Assembly (NCBI GenBank): GCA_964573705.1
Contig: CAZNLT010000005.1
Span: 4,340-68,339, forward strand
From: JAABSQ01 sp964573705
GTDB taxonomy: Bacteria; Desulfobacterota; Desulfobacteria; Desulfobacterales; Desulfococcaceae
DNA: 64,000 nt
Reading direction: 5' to 3'
Below are positions 44,896 through 53,079 of this stretch, in pieces (the stretch's first letter is position 1; every line of letters begins with the position of its first letter). The notes below the pieces were generated by a model. That model was not told the DNA's origin and did not search any database. It saw only the letters and a program-made list of their open reading frames with translations. A program made the translations under genes and the position numbers.

Positions 44896-46161
44896 TTATT
44901 TTCGAATCCGGGTCAGGAAAAAATAGAGCACCCCCGCCACAACCATGGCCGGAAGGGAGCCGCCCACCGGGTATTTCATGACGGCGATCAGTTCAAAAAC
45001 CAGAAAACCGGCGGCCCAAGCCCCCAGAGCGACGGGGTTGAATCCTTTCATATACCAATAGGCCCCGCCGACCTGATATAATGCTTCGACAGTGAGCCGG
45101 CGTTTTCGGACTATAAAATAGTCGGTCAGCACCACACCGAACAGGGGCACAAACATGGCCCCGATGAAAAGAAGAAAGTTTTCAAACTGATCCGCAGGAA
45201 AAATCAGGGCCACCCCGATGGAGAGAATGCCCGCAATCCACATAAATGCTTTCGCCCCAACCTTTCTCGAAATATTCATCATGGAACAGGTGGCGGAATA
45301 AATGTCCGGAAAATCCGACGTAATGGTGGAAAAGACCACCAGCACCAGAGCCGGGATGGCCAGCCCTACCTGGCCCATGATCTGGAGCACCAGAATTTCC
45401 GGAGCGGCATTGCCGGTGACCAGGGTCGCCGTCAGGCCCAGCGCGTACATCCAGGAAGAAACCAGGAAATAGCCCCACCAGGTATTCCAGAAAGCCGGTC
45501 CGGTCTTGCGGGAAAACCGGGTATAATCGGCCACCAGAGGCAACCAGGAAATCGGCATGGCGATCACCAGGTCAAGGCCGATCATAAACGGAAGATCTCC
45601 GGTCGCCGGCCATTGAAAGTTGTCGCCGAAACGCTGCACAGAAACCCAGGTCATGAGGATCAGGATCAGCAAAAGCGCCACCACCGCGGTGTTCTGAAGG
45701 ATTTTCCACACCGATTTTCCGGTATACAGGGCCCAGAGCAGGGTCCCCATGCCGATGGTGATGATCCAGAACCGGTCGCTTGCCAGAAGCCCGCCGGCGG
45801 AAGCCCCCAGCATGGCCCCGGCATGCCCGCCGATGATCAGCATGATGGCGGCCCAGCCGATCAGTTGAATGATATTGAGCACCGCCGCCAGGTCCGCCCC
45901 CCGCAGGCCGAAGGCGGGCCGCACCGAGACCATCGACATGATTCCGTAATCGGACCCGATGATGCCGCCCAATCCCATCAGGGTATTGCCGATCAGATGA
46001 CCGAGGAGGATCGCCCAAAGTCCGGCCCAGAGCCCCATTGGGGCCAGAAATCCGCCGGCCCAGATTTCAGCCAGGGAGATCGCCACCCCCGCCCACAGTA
46101 AAAAATAGTCGATACCGCCCAGATTTCGCCGGGCCTGCCCGATCGGTTGAATGTCCATCAT
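44896..46161 (-). CDS. NCS1-family permease, CytX/CodB-like (pyrimidine or hydroxymethylpyrimidine)
   Basis: 421 residues with about 12 membrane helices. The N-terminus (LGGIDYFLLWAGVAISLAEIWAGGFL) and the WLPLVADYTRFSR segment match cytosine-permease/CytX-type transporters. An orphan thiamine-type binding protein lies 2.3 kb away, which makes hydroxymethylpyrimidine a reasonable substrate guess. No TPP-riboswitch fold is visible upstream. Start MMDIQP with AGAGGTG ahead of it. Confidence 0.82.
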   Translation of the reverse strand: MMDIQPIGQARRNLGGIDYFLLWAGVAISLAEIWAGGFLAPMGLWAGLWAILLGHLIGNTLMGLGGIIGSDYGIMSMVSVRPAFGLRGADLAAVLNIIQLIGWAAIMLIIGGHAGAMLGASAGGLLASDRFWIITIGMGTLLWALYTGKSVWKILQNTAVVALLLILILMTWVSVQRFGDNFQWPATGDLPFMIGLDLVIAMPISWLPLVADYTRFSRKTGPAFWNTWWGYFLVSSWMYALGLTATLVTGNAAPEILVLQIMGQVGLAIPALVLVVFSTITSDFPDIYSATCSMMNISRKVGAKAFMWIAGILSIGVALIFPADQFENFLLFIGAMFVPLFGVVLTDYFIVRKRRLTVEALYQVGGAYWYMKGFNPVALGAWAAGFLVFELIAVMKYPVGGSLPAMVVAGVLYFFLTRIRK

Positions 46162-46375
46162 GGGTGCACCTCTGACCTGTAACTTTATGTTCGAAAAAAA
46201 AATCCAGCATAACGGCTCAGGGAGTAACCGATTTGAATGCGGGATTCAAGGGAATATCCGAATTCCGCCCGAAAAAACCCTTTTCCAAAACGCCCTACCC
46301 TTTTTTCAGGATTTTTGTTACAGGATAAGCCAAAAGGGAGCGACCCCATGGGAAGATACAATAACGGTGGGCTCC

Positions 46376-46433
46376 GATCATCGTTCCGACTGAGCCTGAT
46401 TGATTGAGGCCGACCGAAACGGTGATCATGGCC
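46376..46433. repeat. MITE/REP-like element, copy 4 (internally deleted)
   Basis: 58 bases. It keeps the left end (GATCATCGTTCCGAC, CCTGATTG) and right end (GGCCGACCGAAACGGTGATCATGGCC) of the longer copies, but has lost the central stem and loop. The remaining 333-base gap around it (46162-46494) shows no other supported feature, apart from a small hairpin (TGACGG/CCGTCA) next to the element. Confidence 0.6.
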
Positions 46434-46494
46434 TGACGGTGCTTGCCGTCACCGTTGAGCGTAATATGTTTACATAAAGAAGAGGGTGGAAGTG

Positions 46495-48165
46495 ATGACG
46501 ACGGAACACGAACAGATCGAATTTGATGTCCTATTTGTCGGCGGAGGCCCGGCGAGCCTTGCCGGCGCCGTACGATTGATGCAGCTTGCGGCGGAACAGG
46601 GAAAAGAGATCGAGGTGGCCCTGATCGAAAAAGGCGCTGAAATCGGCGCCCATGCGGTGAGCGGCGCAATTCTCAATCCCATCGCGCTTCAGGAGTTGAT
46701 GCCCGACTACCGAGAGAAGGGCTGCCCCATAGAAACCACCATTCGGGATGATGAATTCTATTACCTCACTCCGGACCGCCACTACCCCATACCGATCATT
46801 CCCAAATACATGCATAATCAGGGGTTTCATGTGATCAGCCTCTCCCGGTTCACCCGCTGGCTGGGGACCATCGCCGAAGAGGCGGGAATCAATATCTTTC
46901 CGGGTTTTGCCGGAAAAGAGGTGCTCTGCGGGCCCGACGGGAAAACCATTGTCGGCGTCCGCACCGGCGACAAGGGAATCGGCAAGGACGGCAATCCCAA
47001 ATCCAATTTCGAGCCCGGCTTCGATCTCTTGGCCAAGATCACTGTGTTCGGTGAAGGGGCCCGGGGAAGCCTGGTCAAAGAACTCGCCGTCAAACTCGGC
47101 CTGTTCGAAGAAAAGATGGACCAGGTCTTTGAAACCGGAATCAAGGAAGTGATTCAACTGGACGAAGAGAAGAATTACTTCAGCACCGCCGGAGGCAACG
47201 GCATCCACCTGATGGGCTATCCATTGGGATGGGACACGCCGGGCGGCGGGTTTATTTATGAAATGAAGAACCACCGGATTGCTCTGGGCTATCTGGTGGG
47301 ACTATCCTATGAAAATCCGCTGCTGGACCCCTATGATGAATTCATCAAATTCAAACGGCATCCCTTTGTGGCGAGTATTATTCAAGGAGGAAAGGTGATC
47401 GAACAGGGGGCGCGGACGGTCTCCACCGGCGGATATTTTTCCATTCCCGAGCTGGCGGTGGACGGCGGCATGTTTATCGGGGGCGCCGCGGCCATGCAGA
47501 ACACCCCGGGGCTGAAGGGAATTCACCTGTCCATGAAATCGGGAATGCTGGCGGCCGAAGCCTGCATGGGCGCGCTTCAGCAAGAACGGTTCGATCAGTC
47601 CACCCTCGGGGAGTATTCACGAAAGTTTGAGAAAAGCTGGGCCAAAAGCGAAATGTACGAGGGAAGAAATTTCGCCCAGGGCCTCTCTAAAAAGGGGCTG
47701 TTGAAGCTGGTTCATCTGGGGTCCCAGTATGTCACCGGCGGGCGGGGGATTCGGGACCATATGCCCCTGGAGGCGGACAGCGGCACCCTGAAGCCGGCGG
47801 ATGCGGTCGCCGCACCCAAACCGGTGGACCCGAAGGCCCTGGACGGGGTTCTCTACGTAGACAAACTCACCGGGGTTTATCTGTCCAAAACCCTGCACCG
47901 GGAAGATCAACCCTCTCATCTGATCGTCCATCACACCGACCTCTGCGTCCATCTGTGCTATCCGACTTACGGCAGCCCCTGCACCCGTTTCTGCCCGGGC
48001 AAGGTCTATGAAATGGAGATCGACCCATCCACCGGCGCACGACGGCTGAAACTGAACCCGTCCAACTGCTTCCACTGCAAAACCTGCGATATCAAAGATC
48101 CCTATCACAACATCACCTGGACCTGTCCGGAAGGGGGCGAAGGGCCGAGTTACGGCATCGTTTAG
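46495..48165 (+). CDS. Electron transfer flavoprotein-ubiquinone oxidoreductase (ETF-QO)
   Basis: 556 residues from ATG 46495 (purine-rich GAGGGTGGAAG ahead); the frame begins at a GTG at 46486. FAD-binding loop VGGGPASLAGAVRL at the start. Substrate-quinone region WDTPGGGFIYEMK and GGYFSIPELAVDGG, and the 4Fe-4S cluster in the C-terminal ferredoxin-like part (CFHCKTCDIKDP) are seen. It delivers electrons from ETF to the quinone pool. No etfAB genes lie beside it. It may serve fatty-acid or other acyl-CoA oxidation. Confidence 0.92.
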   Translation: MTTEHEQIEFDVLFVGGGPASLAGAVRLMQLAAEQGKEIEVALIEKGAEIGAHAVSGAILNPIALQELMPDYREKGCPIETTIRDDEFYYLTPDRHYPIPIIPKYMHNQGFHVISLSRFTRWLGTIAEEAGINIFPGFAGKEVLCGPDGKTIVGVRTGDKGIGKDGNPKSNFEPGFDLLAKITVFGEGARGSLVKELAVKLGLFEEKMDQVFETGIKEVIQLDEEKNYFSTAGGNGIHLMGYPLGWDTPGGGFIYEMKNHRIALGYLVGLSYENPLLDPYDEFIKFKRHPFVASIIQGGKVIEQGARTVSTGGYFSIPELAVDGGMFIGGAAAMQNTPGLKGIHLSMKSGMLAAEACMGALQQERFDQSTLGEYSRKFEKSWAKSEMYEGRNFAQGLSKKGLLKLVHLGSQYVTGGRGIRDHMPLEADSGTLKPADAVAAPKPVDPKALDGVLYVDKLTGVYLSKTLHREDQPSHLIVHHTDLCVHLCYPTYGSPCTRFCPGKVYEMEIDPSTGARRLKLNPSNCFHCKTCDIKDPYHNITWTCPEGGEGPSYGIV

Positions 48166-48235
48166 AATTTCGCCTCTTTTTTTCGCATGGTATCGACTCG
48201 AGGCCGGCATCGCGCCGTTCTCGAGCCGAAAAGCC

Positions 48236-48264
48236 TTGACAGATCGAGGGCCCGATTCTATTTT
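48236..48264 (+). promoter_or_regulatory. Sigma70-like promoter upstream of the thiamine-binding protein gene
   Basis: TTGACA (48236-48241), 17-base spacer, TATTTT (48259-48264), about 195 bases before the ATG at 48459. It has a perfect -35 and good spacing. The long leader downstream has a small CTGC/GCAG hairpin but not the TPP-riboswitch core. Confidence 0.55.
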
Positions 48265-48458
48265 AGAGACTTCTTTTGCTCCTCAACCTTACACTCGGGC
48301 AGACCGCTCGGAATCAGAGATTAACACATTCGGTCGGCAGCGCTGGGCATCGAATCATCCGGTTTTCGGAATTCCGCACCTGCTGATCCCATTCGGCAGG
48401 ATACCGGCCCCATCTGTGGGAGACTTTTTCAAGAAACCGTTTCTCAGGAATCGAGTGA

Positions 48459-49523
48459 ATGATACGCAATTCTATATGGTTAACAGGATGCCTCATCCTT
48501 TACGCCGCTCTTTTCAGCCATTCGGTATTTTCATCGGAAAAGCCCCGGACGATTACCATTCTCACCCATGACAGCTTCAGCGTCAGCAAGCATGTGATCG
48601 AGGCCTTTGAACAGGACCATCAGGCAACCGTTCGATTGATGAAAGCCGAAACGGCCGGGGCCACCCTGGATCGGGCGCTCGCCTTTCATCGACGGTCTCC
48701 GGCGGCCGACATCGTATTCGGGCTCGACAACACGATGATGGGGCGGGCCCTGGAATCCGGCATTTTTGAATCCTATGCCTCCCCGCTTCTGAACCAAATT
48801 CCGAAGGAATTCAAACTCGACCCCGAAAACCGGCTCCTCCCGGTGGATTACGGGGATGTCTGCCTGAACTATGACAAGAAATGGTTCGCCAGGCGGGGAC
48901 TTGCGCCGCCGGGCAGCCTGGAGGACCTTACCCGGCCGATGTATGAAGGATTGACGGTGGTCGAAAACCCCGAGACCTCTTCACCGGGGCTGGCGTTTCT
49001 CCTGGCCACGGTCGCCCATTTCGGCGAAGATCACTTTCTCGAATTCTGGGCCGACCTGCGGGACAACCAGGTTTTAGTGGTGGACGGATGGAAGCAGGCC
49101 TATCTCGGACATTTCAGTGCCGCTTCCCAAGGCAGCCGGCCCATCGTCATCAGTTATGCCAGCAGTCCGGCGGCCGAGGTGTTTTATTCGGAGCAACAAA
49201 TCTATGAAGCCCCCAGCGCCGCCATCACCGACCCGGGGATGAGCTTTCGGCAGGTCGAATTCGTCGGTATTTTAAAAGGTTCCCGGAACAAGGAACTGGC
49301 CCGCCGATGGGTCGATTATATGCTGGACATCCCCTTTCAGAAGGATATCCCTTTACAGATGTTCGTTTTCCCGGTCAATCCGAAGGCACCGCTGCCGGAC
49401 CTTTTCACACGATATGCGCGAGTGGCCCGCAAGCCGATTCAAATGCCGGTGGAACGAATCAAAGAAAACCGCCGAAAATGGGTGGAGGCATGGTCGGAGG
49501 TGGTGCTCAAAAATAAACTTTGA
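48459..49523 (+). CDS. Thiamine-type ABC transporter substrate-binding protein (ThiB/TbpA family)
   Basis: 354 residues. Signal peptide (IWLTGCLILYAALFSHSVFS) then TITILTHDSFSVSKHVIEAFE, as in ThiB. Binding-site strands include VDYGDVCLNYDKKWF and VVISYASSPAAEV. The protein would be periplasmic. No ThiP/ThiQ permease or ATPase genes are next to it, so it may share a remote transporter. It overlaps the convergent Hpt gene by 17 bases at its 3' end. Confidence 0.88.
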   Translation: MIRNSIWLTGCLILYAALFSHSVFSSEKPRTITILTHDSFSVSKHVIEAFEQDHQATVRLMKAETAGATLDRALAFHRRSPAADIVFGLDNTMMGRALESGIFESYASPLLNQIPKEFKLDPENRLLPVDYGDVCLNYDKKWFARRGLAPPGSLEDLTRPMYEGLTVVENPETSSPGLAFLLATVAHFGEDHFLEFWADLRDNQVLVVDGWKQAYLGHFSAASQGSRPIVISYASSPAAEVFYSEQQIYEAPSAAITDPGMSFRQVEFVGILKGSRNKELARRWVDYMLDIPFQKDIPLQMFVFPVNPKAPLPDLFTRYARVARKPIQMPVERIKENRRKWVEAWSEVVLKNKL

Positions 49524-49836
49524 ACTCGTGAAATGCCGATTCCAATTTCATCACCAGATCCGGAACCCCGGATAGATGCCCCTTCCCCGCTGCCTTTTCT
49601 ATTTCAGCGGCGATTCCGGAGAACCGAACCACCGACAAGTTAACCGCCATGCCTTTAAGGCTGAGGGCCTCTATTTTGACTCGATCCGCATCCTGTTGAT
49701 TCAGGGATTTCTTGCGCCGCTCGATTTGTGCGGGAACCCTTTCGATGAAAATAGAGACCAGTTCATCACACAGGGCTTGATTTCCCCCGATTCGTTTCAA
49801 TAACACCTCCCGATCGAATATATTCCCCTGTTTCAT
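49507..49836 (-). CDS. Hpt-domain protein without the phospho-accepting histidine
   Basis: 109 residues from ATG 49836 (AAGGAAG site ahead). A four-helix histidine-phosphotransfer fold is expected (FIERVPAQIERRKKSL; ALSLKGMAVNLS; AAEIEKAA). The usual motif AHSLKG appears as ALSLKG with leucine at residue 58, a CAC-to-CTC single-base difference. Without histidine it cannot carry phosphate and would act as a non-catalytic partner, or be inactive. Its 3' end overlaps the convergent ThiB-like gene. Confidence 0.8.
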   Translation of the reverse strand: MKQGNIFDREVLLKRIGGNQALCDELVSIFIERVPAQIERRKKSLNQQDADRVKIEALSLKGMAVNLSVVRFSGIAAEIEKAAGKGHLSGVPDLVMKLESAFHEFKVYF

Positions 49837-50036
49837 CCCAGATACTTCCTTTTTTTTCCTACCCAAATGTGATAAAATATTTTGACAAGTGGTACTTCAA
49901 CCTGTAAAGTATAAAATTATATTTCTATTTAAATAATAAACCCTTATGAAGAAAATTCATTCACGGAGCCTGGACCGATCGCCATTCGTTCACGGCCGAT
50001 ATCTCTGGTGACCGCCGAATTCCTCCTCCGGGGAAC

Positions 50037-51476
50037 ATGCAACGGCAAATGAAAAAGATCATACCCCAAGATCTGGCGCGAATTCTGAAAAACCACAAGC
50101 AATGGTTACGCTCCGACGGAAAAGAAGGGACCCGCGCAGACCTGATCAAAACCGATCTTTCCGGAACCGATTTATCCGAAGCCAACCTCATGCTGGCCGA
50201 ACTTTCCGGTTCCCAGTTATCCGGGTCGAACCTGCTTCTGGTCGATCTCTCCCAAGCGAATCTGTCGGATGCCGATCTTTCGGGCGCTGATCTGTCCGGC
50301 GCAGACCTGCTGCTGACCAATTTTGCGAGGGCGGACCTGTCCCGGGCAGACCTGTCGGTGGTCGACCTCTCCGGCGCCACCCTCTCCCATGCACGGCTGA
50401 CCGGCGCCATTCTGATTCAGGCAGACCTGTCCGGAGCAACCCTGAAGGGAGCCGATCTATCCGGCGCCGATCTATCCGGCGCCAATCTGTCGAGCGCGGA
50501 CCTGAGCGGCGCCGATTTATCCCAGGCCCGCCTGCCCAAAGCCAATCTTCAGGGGGCCAATCTCACCGGAGCCAACCTCTTGCTGGCCAACACCTATGCC
50601 GCGGAATTCACGGGGGCCGATCTAACCCGGCTAACGGTCGATTCCCTGACCATGACCCAGTTTTCCCCGGATCTGATTCATCGGTTTCAAAGAACCTTTC
50701 AGGTCATCAATCTAGACTATTCCAGTCAGTTTTCTCTGGTTCGCCAGATGGATTTTCCGCCCGCCTACCATCTGGCGGGCCTGTCTTTTTTAAACTATTT
50801 CGGCGCTTTTCTGGTTCAGAAATTCCCCGAAGAAAGCATCAAAGTTCGAATCGAGATGAGGGCACAGACCGTTACTCTGATCATCGAAACCCCCAATGAA
50901 GCGGCCAAACACAAAACAGAAGAGTTTCTTGAAATTTTCGGACTCGTGATTCAGGGAAAGCTGATTCCCGAAGCCCTGTCGGACAATCCGCTGGAGATTG
51001 AGCGCTTAAAACAACTCTTTCGCCATTCCGAAAATCTCCTCGACGGTGAATACGTCGCTCAAAAAGCCGAAACCGATTCCGGCGCAAACACCCCCCCCGA
51101 CATTCATTGGCTGAGGGAATATGTGGGGGGCCGGTTTCAACATATGGAACATATTGAATCCAGGACCCTGGGGCCGGGAGATCTCAGAGGCAATGTGGCC
51201 GCATATGCCAGCGGTTTTCGCAAATTTCTGGGGTTTATCAAGACCCTCATGGGCCAGAATGAAGAGATCCGTCCGGAACTGACGGTGCTGTTTGAAAAGT
51301 TGAGCCTGGAGTCTCCAAGAGGAGTCGACATCGAAAAGGTCAAAAAAAGCCTCTCCGCAATCCAGTCCAAGTCTCCGAACCGCTACCATGAGCTATCCGC
51401 CCTGTTTTCGGATCTCAGCTTTAATGAAAGCGGCAGTCCGTGGGGCGAAATCCTTTCGGATCTATTTCGAAGATGA
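50037..51476 (+). CDS. Pentapeptide-repeat protein with C-terminal helical domain
   Basis: 479 residues. Residues about 33-190 form about 30 A(D/N)Lxx pentapeptide repeats (ADLSGADLSGANLSSADLSG type), a right-handed beta-helix. The rest (200-479) is a mixed domain of unknown kind with acidic helices (EEFLEIFGLVI; YVGGRFQHMEHIES; SLSAIQSKSPNRYHEL). No signal peptide. Such folds can mimic DNA or act as scaffolds. The stop codon TGA lies inside the first bases of the downstream inverted-repeat element. Confidence 0.85.
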   Translation: MQRQMKKIIPQDLARILKNHKQWLRSDGKEGTRADLIKTDLSGTDLSEANLMLAELSGSQLSGSNLLLVDLSQANLSDADLSGADLSGADLLLTNFARADLSRADLSVVDLSGATLSHARLTGAILIQADLSGATLKGADLSGADLSGANLSSADLSGADLSQARLPKANLQGANLTGANLLLANTYAAEFTGADLTRLTVDSLTMTQFSPDLIHRFQRTFQVINLDYSSQFSLVRQMDFPPAYHLAGLSFLNYFGAFLVQKFPEESIKVRIEMRAQTVTLIIETPNEAAKHKTEEFLEIFGLVIQGKLIPEALSDNPLEIERLKQLFRHSENLLDGEYVAQKAETDSGANTPPDIHWLREYVGGRFQHMEHIESRTLGPGDLRGNVAAYASGFRKFLGFIKTLMGQNEEIRPELTVLFEKLSLESPRGVDIEKVKKSLSAIQSKSPNRYHELSALFSDLSFNESGSPWGEILSDLFRR

Positions 51477-51623
51477 TCAGCGCTTCGGCCAAGCCTGGCA
51501 TAGCCTGAATGATCGGCAGGCAACCACAATATATTTTCCCGGGCCAGAAAGCTGTTTGAACAAAAGCAAGTTCTTGCCGGGCCGGGAAAATATCCCGGGG
51601 TGGCCGAAACGGTAATCATGGCC
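51474..51623. repeat. MITE/REP-like inverted-repeat element, copy 3
   Basis: It shows TGATCAG...TTCGGCC at the left and GGCCGAAACGGTAATCATGGCC at the right. The central half-stems ATATTTTCCCGGGCC and GGCCGGGAAAATATC, and the loop words CTGTTTGAAC and AGTTCTTGCC, are shared with the other copies. The left inner arm has diverged. It overlaps the stop codon of the pentapeptide-repeat gene. Confidence 0.8.
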
Positions 51624-51681
51624 GTAAAAACAGACTTTTGCACTTGACCAATATGTCGCCGGCAGCGAAAGGAGATAGAAG

Positions 51682-52083
51682 ATGACATTCTTTCCATGGG
51701 ACGACCGGTATCGCATCGGTGTGGACAGAATCGATCTACAACACGAAAAACTGGTCGGCCTATTGAACGATCTGTATGAGGCCATGCACGCGGGTGAGGG
51801 ACGAGAAGCCCTGAGCCGGGTGCTGACGGGCTTGACCCGGTATGTACAGACCCATTTCTCATTTGAAGAGCAGATGATGCGTGAGCGCGGATACCCCGGT
51901 TTCTCCGCGCACCGTGAAAAGCATGAAAAGATGACCCGAAAGGTGATGGAGATTCAAGAAGCCTTTGAAAAAGGAGATATCATCAGTCCGGTTCAGGTCA
52001 GCAATTTTTTAAAAGGGTGGCTGCAAAAACATATCATGGAAACCGACCGGAAATTCGGTGATTTCTGTCGAATTCAGGATTGA
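51682..52083 (+). CDS. Bacteriohemerythrin
   Basis: 133 residues with the di-iron ligand pattern: DRIDLQHEKLV, then HFSFEEQMM, HREKHEKM and KHIMETD. It binds oxygen or senses it, and is common in sulfate reducers as an oxygen-handling protein. An AAAGGAGA-type ribosome site is 8 bases ahead. Its stop overlaps the earliest possible start of the NAD kinase frame. Confidence 0.92.
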   Translation: MTFFPWDDRYRIGVDRIDLQHEKLVGLLNDLYEAMHAGEGREALSRVLTGLTRYVQTHFSFEEQMMRERGYPGFSAHREKHEKMTRKVMEIQEAFEKGDIISPVQVSNFLKGWLQKHIMETDRKFGDFCRIQD

Positions 52084-52133
52084 AAAAACAGGGACGCGTC
52101 CGGTCCCGATCGAAAAGAGGAGTGGATCACATT

Positions 52134-52988
52134 TTGAGAAAAGTCGGCTTGTATGTCAAAATCGATACGGAGGCGAGCAAAAAGGCGGACGAATTTGAAT
52201 CCTGGCTCCAGTCTAAGCAGGTGGAGGTGGTCCGGCGAGAAACCCTTCCGCCCAGCCGCAGACTCCCCCCGAAACCGATATCCACCGCCCCGCCGGATCT
52301 CGACTGCATGTTCGTGCTGGGGGGAGACGGCACCTTTCTGAGCGCCGCCCGATGGATCGGAGAACACCCGATTCCGCTGCTGGGCATCAAGTTCGGAGAA
52401 GTCGGCTTTCTGGCGGAAACCGCCGCGGACTCTCTGTTTTTGGCGGCCGAAAATGTACTGAATGAAAAATTCACCACCTCGGCCCGCATGCGCCTGTCGG
52501 TTCAGGTCTTTCGGGAAGGAAAAGAGATCGCCCGGGAACCGGTGCTCAATGATATCGTCATCAACAAAGGAGCGCTGGCGCGGCTTGCCCATATTAAAAC
52601 CTATATCAACGACCGATACCTCACCACCTATAAAGCCGACGGGCTGATCGTTTCCACGCCGACCGGGTCCACCGCCTACAACCTGGCCGCCGGCGGACCC
52701 ATCATCCATCCCTCGGTGCCGGGAATCATTATGTCCCCCATCTGCCCCTTTACCCTGACCAACCGCCCCTTGATTATACCGGATTCAGCCAACATCATGA
52801 TTCGGCTGGCCCAAAAATCTTCGGACATCATGCTCACCTTTGACGGACAGGTCGGACTGGATATCAGTGAAAAAGATACCATTCTAGTTCGCAAGGGAAT
52901 GAACCCCATCCAGATGATTGTGATGCCGGACCGAAACTATTTCGATGTCCTCAAAACCAAGCTGCGATGGAGCGGCGGACAGCTATAA
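52134..52988 (+). CDS. nadK: NAD kinase
   Basis: 284 residues. Makes NADP from NAD. GGDGT motif (FVLGGDGTFLSAARW) and the family loop STPTGSTAYNLAAGGPI are present. The start is uncertain: I prefer TTG 52134 (LRKVGLYVK, with an AGGAG about 11 bases before). The frame is open to a TTG at 52080 overlapping the hemerythrin stop, and a GTG at 52122 is also possible. Likely co-transcribed with the hemerythrin. Confidence 0.88.
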   Translation: MRKVGLYVKIDTEASKKADEFESWLQSKQVEVVRRETLPPSRRLPPKPISTAPPDLDCMFVLGGDGTFLSAARWIGEHPIPLLGIKFGEVGFLAETAADSLFLAAENVLNEKFTTSARMRLSVQVFREGKEIAREPVLNDIVINKGALARLAHIKTYINDRYLTTYKADGLIVSTPTGSTAYNLAAGGPIIHPSVPGIIMSPICPFTLTNRPLIIPDSANIMIRLAQKSSDIMLTFDGQVGLDISEKDTILVRKGMNPIQMIVMPDRNYFDVLKTKLRWSGGQL

Positions 52989-53079
52989 TGATTGACAAAG
53001 CGGATTCGTATCGGTACAGAAACGTACCCGAATCATTCTTTTACCCGCACCTTCACGGGTTCAAAGGAATCACTGCCGT

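Noticed and set aside
46162..46375. TPP riboswitch upstream of the CytX-like permease
   Set aside because: The leader has a CCTGAGCC stretch but none of the conserved core or folding pattern.
48242..48458. TPP riboswitch in the leader of the thiamine-binding protein gene
   Set aside because: I looked for CUGAGA and the CCUGAUCUGGAUAAUGCCAGC core. Only a small CTGC/GCAG hairpin and a partial AATCAGAGA are there.
50100..50600. CRISPR-like or tandem DNA repeat
   Set aside because: The regular pattern is the codon-level echo of pentapeptide repeats in a single open frame.
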